Part shown: positions 47,280-55,164 of the stretch, one piece after another | Layout: each line of letters begins with the position of its first letter | Position numbering within the stretch: the first letter of the stretch is position 1 | NCBI GenBank assembly: GCA_947579665.1 | Contig: OX388346.1 | Coordinates: 89,344,615 to 89,408,614 of the forward strand | From: Sympetrum striolatum | Lineage: Eukaryota > Arthropoda > Insecta > Odonata > Libellulidae | Length of the DNA stretch: 64,000 nucleotides | Direction: 5' to 3' | Program-made: the position numbers and the translations under genes | Notes under the pieces: generated by a model | Databases searched by the model: none | Told to the model about the DNA's origin: nothing | What the model saw: only the letters and a program-made list of their open reading frames with translations

Positions 47280-47827
47280 GTTTGCGGGAAATGTTGATTG
47301 TTAGCCCCGAGAATTTCGAGCAAGGACAAATGAAAGGGAGGCTGAGAGCGTTAGATGAGGAAATGAAAGCGATTTTGAGTAAACGGAACTTGAAGGACAT
47401 CGAGAAGTTGCACATGTACAGACGTGTCTTAGATAAATACCTGGGCACACTTTCCAATATAAAAGCACCGCTGCAAATTCCCATATTAAATTCTGATAGA
47501 TCATTGGATCGAGGGCACATTACCCCCGAGTTAGAATCAAGGAGAAGAACCAATACGCTAAAAAAAGCGCTGGAGGAACTGAAACAAAAAAACGCTGAAA
47601 TTGATAAAGCATGGGAGCGCATCCTCGAAAGACTAGATCCCATGGAAAAGCTCTTGCCATCACCGCAAATAAAACTCGAGAAAGTCACCACCACCCCCTC
47701 AGATCCCATGGAAAAGCTCTTGCCATCACCGCAAAAAAAACTCGAGGAAGTCGCCACCACCCCCTCAATACCGAGACGAAGCAAACGCAAAAGGGTAGAA
47801 AAAGTTCAGTGGACTCCATTAAGATAA
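47276..47827 (+). CDS. Coiled-coil Polinton protein with C-terminal tandem repeat
   Basis: The 183-residue protein starts at an ATGA overlap with the previous stop. Residues 1-115 are helical and rich in Glu, Lys and Arg, with a likely coiled coil around LKKALEELKQKNAEIDKAW. Two tandem 22-residue repeats follow (DPMEKLLPSPQ ... KLE.V.TTPS), encoded by a 66 bp DNA duplication at 47,636-47,767, then a basic tail (RRSKRKR). The last 217 bases also encode the N-terminus of the integrase frame. Function is unknown; position among virion genes suggests a structural or core role. Confidence 0.75.
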   Translation: MSLREMLIVSPENFEQGQMKGRLRALDEEMKAILSKRNLKDIEKLHMYRRVLDKYLGTLSNIKAPLQIPILNSDRSLDRGHITPELESRRRTNTLKKALEELKQKNAEIDKAWERILERLDPMEKLLPSPQIKLEKVTTTPSDPMEKLLPSPQKKLEEVATTPSIPRRSKRKRVEKVQWTPLR

Positions 47828-48870
47828 TAGAAAGAATCTACAATGATCCGGGACACTGGGGCGGATTTTCCACAGTTGGTAAGTTGCATCGAGCAACTAA
47901 TATCCCAAAAAACGTTATTAGGAAATGGTTGGAAAGTCAGGATGCTTATACCCGTCACAAACCGGTTAGAAGAAGATTTCAGAGAAATCATTACGATGTA
48001 TCGTACATTGACGAATGCTGGCAGTGTGATTTAAATGACATGCAAAATTTGAAAAGATTCAACAATGGTTATGCCTATATACTGACGGTGATAGATATAT
48101 TTTCTAGGTATGCATGGGCGAGGGCTTTACGCAGTAAAAAAGCTGATGAGATCGTGGCAGCTTTTGAGGAGATTTTTCGCGAAAGAAAACCCTTAAAAAT
48201 TCAAAGTGATAAGGGTAGTGAGTTTGTCAACCGTAAATTTATAAAATTTCTCTCAGGTCACGGAGTTAAATTTTACACTACCAATAACCCAGATGTTAAA
48301 GCAAGCATCGTTGAATGCTTCAATCGTACCCTTAAAACGAAAATGTTTAAATATTTTACAAAATATTCCACTTACAATTACATAGATGTTCTTCCGAAAT
48401 TATTAAGCGGTTACAACAACAGCATACACTCGACAACTAGCATTCAACCTTCGAAAGTGACTGAAAAAAATGCATTCTTCATTGCTAAACGACTGCACAT
48501 GAAGACGCGCGCAAAGAAAAAGGTCAAATTCAATATTGGTGATCATGTGAGAATTAGTAAAGAACGTCTTCCTTTTGCAAAAGGATACACTCCTAATTAC
48601 ACAAGCGAAATATTTAGCGTGGTTGGTTTAGATCGCGCGAGACAAGTGCCTACATACAAATTGCAGGATATGAATGGCGAGAATATAAAGGGGGGCTTTT
48701 ACGCGGAGGAGTTAGTGAGGGTGGATGTTTCCCCCGAGACGGAATATAGGATTGAGAGTATTTTAGCACGTAAGGGGCGCGGTCCTAATCTAAAATATTT
48801 TGTTAAGTGGTTTGGCTACTCAGATTCGTTTAATTCGTGGATTCCGGCATCCTCTATTCGTAAAATATGA
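47611..48870 (+). CDS. int: Retroviral-type DDE integrase with chromodomain
   Basis: It would insert the element's linear DNA, producing the 6 bp duplication seen here. The conserved part begins at IIERIYNDPGHWGGF (about residue 72), then a zinc-less N-terminal helical region. The rve core has D140 (CWQCDLNDM), D200 (IQSDKGSEF) and E235 (VECFNRTL), close to DD35E spacing. A chromodomain closes the protein (YRIESILARKGRG ... YFVKWFGYSDSFNSWIP, about 375-419). The only ATG upstream of the conserved part is at 47,611, inside the preceding gene. That makes a 217-base overlap and a low-complexity N-terminus with two SHGKALAITA repeats. A non-ATG start nearer residue 67 is possible. Confidence 0.93.
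   Translation: MGAHPRKTRSHGKALAITANKTRESHHHPLRSHGKALAITAKKTRGSRHHPLNTETKQTQKGRKSSVDSIKIIERIYNDPGHWGGFSTVGKLHRATNIPKNVIRKWLESQDAYTRHKPVRRRFQRNHYDVSYIDECWQCDLNDMQNLKRFNNGYAYILTVIDIFSRYAWARALRSKKADEIVAAFEEIFRERKPLKIQSDKGSEFVNRKFIKFLSGHGVKFYTTNNPDVKASIVECFNRTLKTKMFKYFTKYSTYNYIDVLPKLLSGYNNSIHSTTSIQPSKVTEKNAFFIAKRLHMKTRAKKKVKFNIGDHVRISKERLPFAKGYTPNYTSEIFSVVGLDRARQVPTYKLQDMNGENIKGGFYAEELVRVDVSPETEYRIESILARKGRGPNLKYFVKWFGYSDSFNSWIPASSIRKI
47636..47767 (+). repeat. 66 bp tandem duplication read in two frames
   Basis: Two near-identical 66 bp copies share 'catggaaaagctcttgccat' at 47,641 and 47,707. The length is a multiple of three, so both the coiled-coil frame and the overlapping integrase frame stay open. 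Confidence 0.9.
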
Positions 48871-49940
48871 ATGAATTTTACGTGACATTACCCAGCGACA
48901 GCTCTCGCAATTTTTTCCCCAACAATACAAAATCTCATTTCCGCACAAAATTATCGCAACGTATTCATTTTGGGAATGACGATGAGTGGTATGTGGGGTT
49001 GGCAGAAATATCTTTTCCACCAATCGTCAGTGAACAAAGTGCATTGCCATTAGAGGAAAGAAAACCTCCACCTTCGAGTACAGTTAGTGTAAAGCGTGAA
49101 CGAACTGCTTCGGAAGAGGGGGGAGAGGAAAAAGCATCACCTTCTGATAAAGTTAGTGTAAAGCCGGAACGAAATGCACCGGATGAGGGGGAAGAGGAAA
49201 AACCATCACCTTCCGACAAAGTCAATGTAAAATTAGATGATGGGTCTTTCTTTGCAATACCAAAGGCTCGGCACGATAATTTACCAATTGCTTTTATAGC
49301 CCCATTCCTTAGTCTGGAGAGCGAACAGAGACAAAAAGTTCTTAGCAGCGTATCAAATTACAGAGCTAATTTAAAAAGTAGTCTGGCAGGGGGTTTAGAT
49401 TCAATATCGAACAAAAAAAGTGTTCAAATCAGAACGGAAGATGTCATTTACATTTTACCTTTAGGAACATACAATTCATTTAAAGATCTGTTTGATAATG
49501 TTATTAGTAAATTTAAGCTTGAAAAGCAGGTGAGAATTGTTGAGCAGATAAGATTACTGTCAAAAGTTTTAAGGGAGATTCTTCCAATTGAAAAGTCGTC
49601 ATTGTCTCGCGCAATTCAAGTTAGCGAGGAATTTGTACGTGAGTATCGTGAATCACCGAGACTTAAGAGGAGTTTAGATAATATGCTAATTAATATATAT
49701 GTGTATACAGATATAATCAAACCCCAATTCGTAGGTGATACATTGACTAAATGTTTACGCGTACTAAATACAAAATTAGGATTACATCAAACATTCAATC
49801 CGATTTATTATTTTCCTGTTGAGAAAAAGAATATTGAAGTCATTGAATGCATGTTAACAAATAAACTTGGAGAGACGGTTCCTTTCGACGATGGAGAGCA
49901 ATCTTCAATCGCGGTTCTGCATTTCTATAAAAAGAAATAA
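48867..49940 (+). CDS. Penton-type minor capsid protein
   Basis: The 357-residue product starts at an ATGA overlap with the integrase stop. Its N-terminus, FYVTLPSDSSRNFFPNNT then FRTKL and WYVGLAEISFP, has the pattern of Polinton/adintovirus penton-like proteins (single jelly-roll; PY in early Polinton nomenclature). Residues about 66-125 are an acidic insertion made of roughly 23-residue tandem repeats (SPSDKVSVKPERNAPDEGEE-like). The C-terminal two thirds looks globular and ends VAVLHFYKKK-like. The insert may be a surface loop, by inference only. Confidence 0.8.
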   Translation: MNEFYVTLPSDSSRNFFPNNTKSHFRTKLSQRIHFGNDDEWYVGLAEISFPPIVSEQSALPLEERKPPPSSTVSVKRERTASEEGGEEKASPSDKVSVKPERNAPDEGEEEKPSPSDKVNVKLDDGSFFAIPKARHDNLPIAFIAPFLSLESEQRQKVLSSVSNYRANLKSSLAGGLDSISNKKSVQIRTEDVIYILPLGTYNSFKDLFDNVISKFKLEKQVRIVEQIRLLSKVLREILPIEKSSLSRAIQVSEEFVREYRESPRLKRSLDNMLINIYVYTDIIKPQFVGDTLTKCLRVLNTKLGLHQTFNPIYYFPVEKKNIEVIECMLTNKLGETVPFDDGEQSSIAVLHFYKKK

Positions 49941-49969
49941 TTTTAGCAAATCCTTCATTTTGCGGTGAG

Positions 49970-50416
49970 ATGGCTTCTGCAGCAGACCGATATCTATCAT
50001 ATTACACTAAGCAAGCAGGTGGCGAACTCGGAACTATTTACCGAGCCTCGTATCGGACGCAGAAAGGTCGTGGAATAGGAAGTTTTCTCGCAGGTTTATG
50101 GCGTTTTGCCAAACCCCTCATATATAGTGGTTTAAAAACCGTTGGAAAAGAGGCAGCATCTTCAGCGTCGAAAGTCATTACAGATTTAGGAACAAAACCG
50201 GTTAGAGAGATACTTCGTACCCGATTGAGCGAAGCAGGAGAGAATTTGAAGCGTAAAGCTGAGGAAAAAGTGAAAACCATGAGTGGGAGTGGTATGAGGA
50301 TTACTAAACGTCCTCGCTTGAATAAAATAAAATCTAGTGCAAAGAAAATGAGAAGGCATTCGGTGAGAAAGAGGGTAAGAGATAGGATCACACAGAGAGA
50401 TATTTTTTCAACATAG
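49970..50416 (+). CDS. pVI/pX-like basic core protein
   Basis: The 148-residue protein has a GRGIGSFLAGLWRFAKPLI segment (residues 24-43), a hydrophobic and glycine-containing stretch preceded by basic residues. Its C-terminal half is very rich in Lys and Arg (RMTKRPRL-like, then MRRHSVRKRVRDR). This resembles the small membrane-active or DNA-binding proteins of adintoviruses, compared with adenovirus pVI and pX. It lies between the penton and major capsid genes, as in related elements. The QKGRGIGS context contains a Gly that could be a maturation-protease site, by inference. Confidence 0.75.
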   Translation: MASAADRYLSYYTKQAGGELGTIYRASYRTQKGRGIGSFLAGLWRFAKPLIYSGLKTVGKEAASSASKVITDLGTKPVREILRTRLSEAGENLKRKAEEKVKTMSGSGMRITKRPRLNKIKSSAKKMRRHSVRKRVRDRITQRDIFST

Positions 50417-50422
50417 TAAGTC

Positions 50423-51706
50423 ATGGAGTTTATGTTGAATTCTTTGGACCTATTTCAACCCAATCCCCCGATTCAAAGTAATATTTTGGCAAAACGTACG
50501 GTTTCTTACAAACCTATATCTTCGCTAGATAATCGATCGGTTATTGAATTTTTGATAAAAGACTCGGGAGATGCGTACAAAGATTTAAACAGCATTTATC
50601 TTAGACTCAAGTTGAAACTTTGCAAGAAAGATTTGTCAGATTTTACTAACAGCGATCAAAAACAACCGGGTGTCGTAAATAATATCCTACATTCCCTTTT
50701 TGAACAATGTAACGTTTATTTAAATGGAAACTTGGTAACACCCTCTGAGGATAACTATCATTATAGGAGTTACATCGAAAATTTACTAAACTATGGAAGG
50801 GACGCAAGTGAAACGCATTTACGCAATGTCGGATGGGAATTAGATACGGGTTCCGATATTAATAAGACAGATTCATCTAATGATGGTTATGAAGAGAGGA
50901 AATCATGGTTCAACAATAGTGCAGAAGTGGAGCTATACGGTAAATTGCACGTGGACATATTCAACCAGGCTCAGCTTTTGTTGGACCGCGTTGATATTGG
51001 TATCAGACTGATACTCTCTAACCCTGCATTTTATCTTATGGAATCGGAAGAAGCAATAATGAAAATACTAGATGCAACACTGTACATTCAGCATTTTGAT
51101 ATCAATCCTTCAATTTTGTTGGCGCACAGTAAAATGCTAGAAAGACAAAATGCCAGGTATCACTATAAGCGAAGCGAACTGAAAACTTTCACGGTTCCTT
51201 CCGGAGGACGAACTTTAAGCATCGATAATGCTATCGTCGGTAAAATGCCAAACGTTATAATATTCACAATGGTAGATAACGACTCGTATGCCGGTAACAT
51301 CGCGAAAAATCCATTTACCTTTCAACATAATGAGCTTGAAAATTTTTCACTCTTCGTAAATGGTATTCAAATTCCCTCCGAGGGCTTGGAATGTAGTTTT
51401 CATGGCAAAAAGAACTGGACGCGAGCTTACGATACTTTATTTTCTGGCAGTGGGATAAAGCATCACAACAGAGGAAATCAGATAGGTTATGACATGTTTA
51501 GTCATGGATATTTTATTCTCGTATTCGATCTAACTCCGGACGATTCTGGAAACGAAGATTATGTCAGTCTCGGTGATAGAGGAGTCATGAGGATAGAAGC
51601 GAGATTTAAGCAGGTATTGAAAAAAACAGTAACGTGTCTACTTTACTCAGAATACGATGCTACTTTGGAGATTGATAAAAACAGAAACATCATCACAAAT
51701 TTTTAG
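50423..51706 (+). CDS. Major capsid protein (double jelly-roll hexon)
   Basis: The 427-residue protein forms the capsid shell. Recognisable Polinton/adintovirus hexon features are the N-terminal SLDLFQPNPPIQ and DSGDAYKDLNSIYLRLK, the middle LHVDIFNQAQLLL and ERQNARYHYKRSELKTF, the NPFTFQHNELENFSLFVNG region, and the C-terminal IGYDMFSHGYFILVFDLTPD and RIEARFKQ ... YSEYDATLEID. Length (about 430) matches the short hexons common in insect Mavericks. The start is 6 bases after the previous stop and the protease begins 7 bases after this stop. No interruption was found. Confidence 0.92.
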   Translation: MEFMLNSLDLFQPNPPIQSNILAKRTVSYKPISSLDNRSVIEFLIKDSGDAYKDLNSIYLRLKLKLCKKDLSDFTNSDQKQPGVVNNILHSLFEQCNVYLNGNLVTPSEDNYHYRSYIENLLNYGRDASETHLRNVGWELDTGSDINKTDSSNDGYEERKSWFNNSAEVELYGKLHVDIFNQAQLLLDRVDIGIRLILSNPAFYLMESEEAIMKILDATLYIQHFDINPSILLAHSKMLERQNARYHYKRSELKTFTVPSGGRTLSIDNAIVGKMPNVIIFTMVDNDSYAGNIAKNPFTFQHNELENFSLFVNGIQIPSEGLECSFHGKKNWTRAYDTLFSGSGIKHHNRGNQIGYDMFSHGYFILVFDLTPDDSGNEDYVSLGDRGVMRIEARFKQVLKKTVTCLLYSEYDATLEIDKNRNIITNF

Positions 51707-51713
51707 TATTAAG

Positions 51714-52244
51714 ATGGATAGTGTACAGATCGATCTGCTGTTACGAAGAGACCATAGAACAAGTAAAATATTTCAAGGGGTTTATCCCTCTGACAAATTG
51801 CCTAAATCGCCCGTTAATGGATTATACATAGTTAATTTGGACCCTTCCCATTTTCCTGGGTCTCATTGGGTAGCGATTTTTATACATGATCGATTTGCCG
51901 AATATTTCGACTCTTACGGTCTGCAACCCTTTGTCACGGACATATTGAATTTTTTGAAACCTTTCACTTTTATTAATCATAATAAAATTCAGATTCAAAG
52001 CTTTCGATCTGACATTTGCGGGGAATACTCATGTCTTTATGCCCTGAGTAAATCAATAGGACAATCTCTTCACAAATTCCTTGACCAGTTCCACCATACC
52101 ATTCCTCACCGCAACGACTGCCTAACTTTGAAACTATTTCATCACAATTTCCCGATGGGGGGGCTGAGAGTGGGGCGGAGGTGTCATCCCAGAGCGCAAA
52201 GTTGCTGTTCGAGAATAAATAGAGAATACGCGGAGGGGAGATGA
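51714..52244 (+). CDS. Adenain-like maturation cysteine protease
   Basis: The 176-residue protease would cleave virion precursors. The catalytic pattern matches adenain: His51 in GSHWVAIF, acidic Asp66 in EYFDSYG, Gln95 and Cys102 seven residues apart in IQSFRSDICGEYSC. The ATG at 51,714 is preferred over an upstream ATG (51,657) that would overlap the capsid gene by 50 bases. The start follows the capsid stop by 7 bases. The last 30 residues are Arg/Cys-rich and unlike adenain, so the frame may extend beyond the fold. Its stop overlaps a further ATG (ATGA at 52,241). Confidence 0.92.
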   Translation: MDSVQIDLLLRRDHRTSKIFQGVYPSDKLPKSPVNGLYIVNLDPSHFPGSHWVAIFIHDRFAEYFDSYGLQPFVTDILNFLKPFTFINHNKIQIQSFRSDICGEYSCLYALSKSIGQSLHKFLDQFHHTIPHRNDCLTLKLFHHNFPMGGLRVGRRCHPRAQSCCSRINREYAEGR

Positions 52245-52259
52245 TCATTCGAGAAGAAG

Positions 52260-52784
52260 ATGCAAATTGTGGTGGACGTTTGTTTTTCGAAGGAGAGCGT
52301 GACGGAACTCGCGGCCGTCGACGTGGACTCCAACCAACTTTTCTGGGGAAGTTTTCGACGACACGGAAAGCTTACTGTTGGGGGAAGAAAGCTCCGGCTT
52401 CAAGATCCATTAAACTGCGACGAGGCATCGTTTGATAACGGTTTCATTTCCCACATCGAACTGCAGCCCGCTTTGGAGGCGATCATCGAGAGTGCCACAG
52501 CTCTATACGCCTATAACGAGGAAGTCTGTGAATTCCTCAAGAATCTCACCGGGCGCACGTTCATCTCATTAAAAAAGGAATTAAATTGCCCACCGCCCGA
52601 GAAATGCTCTTTTCCTACCTTCTCTTGCCTCAATCCTTGCCATAAATTACGCAATAGTATTTGTGCACTCAGAAACGCTCACTCCCTCGCCCAATGGCTC
52701 AGATTCCATCAACTCAAGGCTGACGTGGAACCTTGCCAAACACGCGAGTGTGAACCATCATCTATACCACCCCCCTCTTCTTAA
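52260..52784 (+). CDS. Uncharacterised Polinton accessory protein, paralogue 1
   Basis: The 174-residue protein starts with a beta-like VVDVCFSKES then TELAAVDVDSNQLFW and ends with a Cys/His cluster and CALRNAHSLAQWLRFH. The gene at 53,515 has the same plan: KELAIIDVQNK near the start and CARKNARKLADW near the end. So the two look like divergent paralogues of one family, known to me only as uncharacterised arthropod proteins. The first strand with an acidic residue and the (K/T)ELA motif recall RNase H-fold exonucleases, but I cannot identify a full catalytic set. The ATG lies 16 bases after the protease stop. The Pro-rich tail overlaps nothing essential. Confidence 0.6.
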   Translation: MQIVVDVCFSKESVTELAAVDVDSNQLFWGSFRRHGKLTVGGRKLRLQDPLNCDEASFDNGFISHIELQPALEAIIESATALYAYNEEVCEFLKNLTGRTFISLKKELNCPPPEKCSFPTFSCLNPCHKLRNSICALRNAHSLAQWLRFHQLKADVEPCQTRECEPSSIPPPSS

Positions 52785-52815
52785 AAAGGAAAACCTGCTT
52801 GATAACAACAACAGT

Positions 52816-53382
52816 ATGCTGCGTGAGGGGCAGATGGAGTCATCTCCTCTCATTAAAAAAAGGAAAAGATCTACTGAACGTATTCCGCGGACCTTTACAA
52901 GTGGGATCAATCTTTTGCATCAAACTGTGTATTATTTGAATGATGTAAAATCGAAAAGTGTTTGCATAGGATTTGATCCGTCCAGAGACTTTGAAGCAGT
53001 AGTGCAGTTTAATCAAACAAATAAAAAAAGTGTTGTGATTGTCAAGTCTGAATGGACTACTATTGTTACTGAAAAACAGTTGGTTAACGACTTTTTTTCA
53101 ACTGGTGTTAAAAAAACATTACCTTTCTGTGGGATTTCCTTTGCAACTTATTTTAAACATCGTTATTTATTGTTTAAAAATACGGGAAGTGGGTCAATTA
53201 ATATTAATTTAGCCGAGTGGGACAACCTTCTAAAGCTTTCGGAATTGATAACTAAATCTCTCGATTTATTAATAAAAGAAAGCAGCAACTTGAAAGGATT
53301 TATTGCCGACTCTTTCATCACGCCAAGCAATAGCCAACTCGATTTTCAGAGATTAAAGATCGAATTATCGATTATTCTCTGA
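52816..53382 (+). CDS. Uncharacterised Polinton protein, possible PC4-like fold
   Basis: The 188-residue frame starts at ATG 52,816 (32 bases after the previous stop). An in-frame extension upstream exists but has only a GTG. The N-terminus is basic (SPLIKKRKRS), possibly a nuclear signal. The body is beta-rich: KSVCIGFDPSRDFEAVVQFN, then KSVVIVKSEWTTI. Toward the end RYLLFKNTGSGSININLAEW leads into a helix, resembling the strand-strand-'EW..L' ending of PC4-type single-strand DNA-binding domains. That similarity is by eye only. The family may be a Polinton DNA-binding protein. Confidence 0.55.
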   Translation: MLREGQMESSPLIKKRKRSTERIPRTFTSGINLLHQTVYYLNDVKSKSVCIGFDPSRDFEAVVQFNQTNKKSVVIVKSEWTTIVTEKQLVNDFFSTGVKKTLPFCGISFATYFKHRYLLFKNTGSGSININLAEWDNLLKLSELITKSLDLLIKESSNLKGFIADSFITPSNSQLDFQRLKIELSIIL

Positions 53383-53385
53383 GTG

Positions 53386-53400
53386 TGTGTGTGTGTGTGC
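53386..53400 (+). repeat. Short (GT)n tract
   Basis: About seven GT dinucleotides directly after the stop of the preceding gene. Confidence 0.8.
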
Positions 53401-53514
53401 AGTAGGTAGACCTCTGGCGCGAAATTAATTTTTCCGCAAGTTAATGCCTACTTTGATTTACTCTCGACCTCTGGCATTGGGCTTAAAAACCTTGTAAGTT
53501 GGGAGTTTATCAGT

Positions 53515-53985
53515 ATGAGTGCTATAATCGAGTTTCAAGGTTTTCTTGGGAGTGATGGAAATTATATAATTAAAGAACTGGCAATAATCGATGTGCAGAA
53601 CAAGTGCTGCAATACGTGGCTTTTTAAATCACCGCCATGCGCGATCGCAACGAGAGATAATGCTTGGTTAAAAAAGAATTACCATGGCCTGCAAGAAGGC
53701 CTGGGCGAAATTGAATACACTGAATTGAAGAAAATACTACGGTTATACACGAATCACTTTAAAAATTTATTTACTAAAGGAGCTCAGAAATCCTCCTTTT
53801 TAAGTAGTCTATTGTCTAAAGGGGTGAACGTGATAAATCTAGATCTTTATGGTTGTCCTTCGTTAAAAAAACTAGAAACAAGGGAAGGTTGTTTAGTGGA
53901 AGCCCACATAAAAGGTAATTTACAATGCGCCAGAAAAAACGCTAGAAAGCTGGCTGATTGGTGTATCAAAAATAATATTTGTTAA
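53515..53985 (+). CDS. Uncharacterised Polinton accessory protein, paralogue 2
   Basis: This 156-residue protein begins IIEFQGFLGSDGNYI then KELAIIDVQ and WLFKSPP. It continues with LFTKGAQKSSFLSSLL and YGCPSLKKLE, and closes with a C..H....C pattern and CARKNARKLADW. These blocks occur in the same order in small uncharacterised arthropod proteins and, more weakly, in the gene at 52,260. An RNase H-like or exonuclease-like fold is a guess. It is separated from the previous gene by 132 bases, and AATAAA follows at 54,016-54,021, closing the plus-strand block. Confidence 0.6.
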   Translation: MSAIIEFQGFLGSDGNYIIKELAIIDVQNKCCNTWLFKSPPCAIATRDNAWLKKNYHGLQEGLGEIEYTELKKILRLYTNHFKNLFTKGAQKSSFLSSLLSKGVNVINLDLYGCPSLKKLETREGCLVEAHIKGNLQCARKNARKLADWCIKNNIC

Positions 53986-54015
53986 TGGATGTATTTTTTA
54001 AACAATTTCTTTGTT

Positions 54016-54021
54016 AATAAA
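54016..54021 (+). terminator. Polyadenylation signal closing the Polinton plus-strand block
   Basis: AATAAA lies 31 bases after the last plus-strand stop. A matching AATAAA for the convergent minus-strand gene is at 54,115-54,120 (TTTATT on the plus strand). Confidence 0.6.
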
Positions 54022-54125
54022 TGATTTTTGAAAACCAATTTTTCTGTGTGTTTTTATTTAGCAACCTTTCCCCCAAAGTAAAGGATAAATAAAAAAGAAA
54101 CATTCTGTAATTCATTTATTTTCTC

Positions 54126-54752
54126 TTAAAATACAGTAATATTTGTTGGTACAACTTTTAGTATAAAGGTATATGATTGAAGAAACCTTTCCTTCTTTTC
54201 ACGTGTTTGATAATATTTTACTCTTGATATCATTCCATTGGTATATGTGACGGAGGTTGCACAATCTGGTTCATCCACCACACAGCAAACTTTGCGTTTC
54301 GTTTTTTTCTCAATTTCGTAGACGTCGCACACGATCGTTGAATCTTGAGTCATGGCTTTTTCCAACAATTCCCCCTCCAGTTTCAAATGTTTCAGTGTGG
54401 AGACGTTGAAGGACTCGATTAATTCACCCTCTTCATTTTCGAATCCGGAAAAAATAACCTTCTGCCCCACAAGACTGATACAATGATCGTTATGCTTCAC
54501 ATCCACAATGTATCTCCTGTCGAAGGTTAATTCCAAGGTAAAGTCATTCTCATAATCATTCTTCAGAAGGTTTGAAGGAAAGAGGACTTCAAATACATTA
54601 GCCACATTCTCGTTAATCTTTCGGACAATCACATCCGTTTTTCCTCCGAGTTGTGCTCTCGAAGAGATTAACTTGGCCATGGAGTTTGTATTTCCTCCCG
54701 ATCTAGATGGAATGAACTGGGTCGACGGTCTAGATGGAATGAACTTGGACAT
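54126..54752 (-). CDS. Uncharacterised Polinton protein, right end
   Basis: The 208-residue minus-strand protein has an N-terminal repeat (FIPSRPSTQFIPSRSGG) and a likely globular remainder with FTLELTFDRRYIVDVKHND and CDVYEIEKKTKRKVCCVV. I do not recognise the family. It is transcribed inward from near the right TIR and is convergent with the plus-strand block, with its own AATAAA just after the stop. The frame is long and unbroken, and composition matches neighbouring genes, so it is likely real. Confidence 0.65.
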   Translation of the reverse strand: MSKFIPSRPSTQFIPSRSGGNTNSMAKLISSRAQLGGKTDVIVRKINENVANVFEVLFPSNLLKNDYENDFTLELTFDRRYIVDVKHNDHCISLVGQKVIFSGFENEEGELIESFNVSTLKHLKLEGELLEKAMTQDSTIVCDVYEIEKKTKRKVCCVVDEPDCATSVTYTNGMISRVKYYQTREKKERFLQSYTFILKVVPTNITVF

Positions 54753-54814
54753 ATTTCAATACTAAATGATTAATTCGAACATAAGATCGCTCTTTAAGAG
54801 GACGGAAGATACTG

Positions 54815-55158
54815 GAGTAACAGCGTACGCTATCTAGCGGGCAGCGCGGAAACTACCAGCACCGCGGCGTGGCGCGAATTCAAACACGGGCGAGCGCGAT
54901 TCTTTTCGGCGCTCAAGTAGAAATACATAGACTAAATGCTATTACAATCACAATATCCTTTTTTTTGGGGGGTATGGACCACTGGGAAGGGGGTTCATTA
55001 ACGTCACAACCTTCCTAAGGCGTGTGCGACGAGCCACCCCATCTCTGGGGCCCCCAGGGTTCGACTTTTGATAGAGGTTTTTCTAAGCTAAGCTGTGCTA
55101 GAATCGGTAGCTGTGCCAGAATCGGTAGCTGTGCTAGAATCGGTAAAATCCTACTACT
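54815..55158 (-). repeat. Polinton right terminal inverted repeat
   Basis: This is the reverse complement of the left repeat with about three substitutions and one 2-base length difference in a homopolymer over the outer 320 bp. The three 18 bp units lie at 55,091-55,144. Confidence 0.95.
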
Positions 55159-55164
55159 CATGAT

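Larger units (their letters stand above)
40118..55158 (+). mobile_element. Polinton/Maverick (adintovirus-like) element, apparently intact
   Basis: The 15,041 bp element starts AGTAGTAGG and ends CCTACTACT. It is flanked by the 6 bp direct repeat CATGAT at 40,112-40,117 and 55,159-55,164. Terminal AG/CT, 6 bp duplication, about 343 bp inverted repeats and length all fit Polintons. Its genes cover replication (protein-primed PolB), integration, genome packaging, capsid and proteolytic maturation. Every core frame is open without stops or frameshifts. The two inverted repeats differ at only a few positions by eye, which suggests a recent insertion or recent copying of the ends. Confidence 0.95.

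Noticed and set aside
47179..47790. 203-codon minus-strand frame in the Polinton
   Set aside because: Antisense shadow of the small hydrophobic and coiled-coil genes, including the 66 bp duplication; composition is atypical.
51657..51713. Longer protease start overlapping the capsid gene
   Set aside because: The extra residues come from the capsid reading region and the downstream ATG at 51,714 sits 7 bases after the capsid stop, as expected from neighbouring spacings.
52241..52435. 64-codon frame starting at the ATGA overlap with the protease stop
   Set aside because: Low-complexity Arg-rich frame overlapping the better-supported gene at 52,260; probably a shadow, though the overlap start is of the type used elsewhere in this element.
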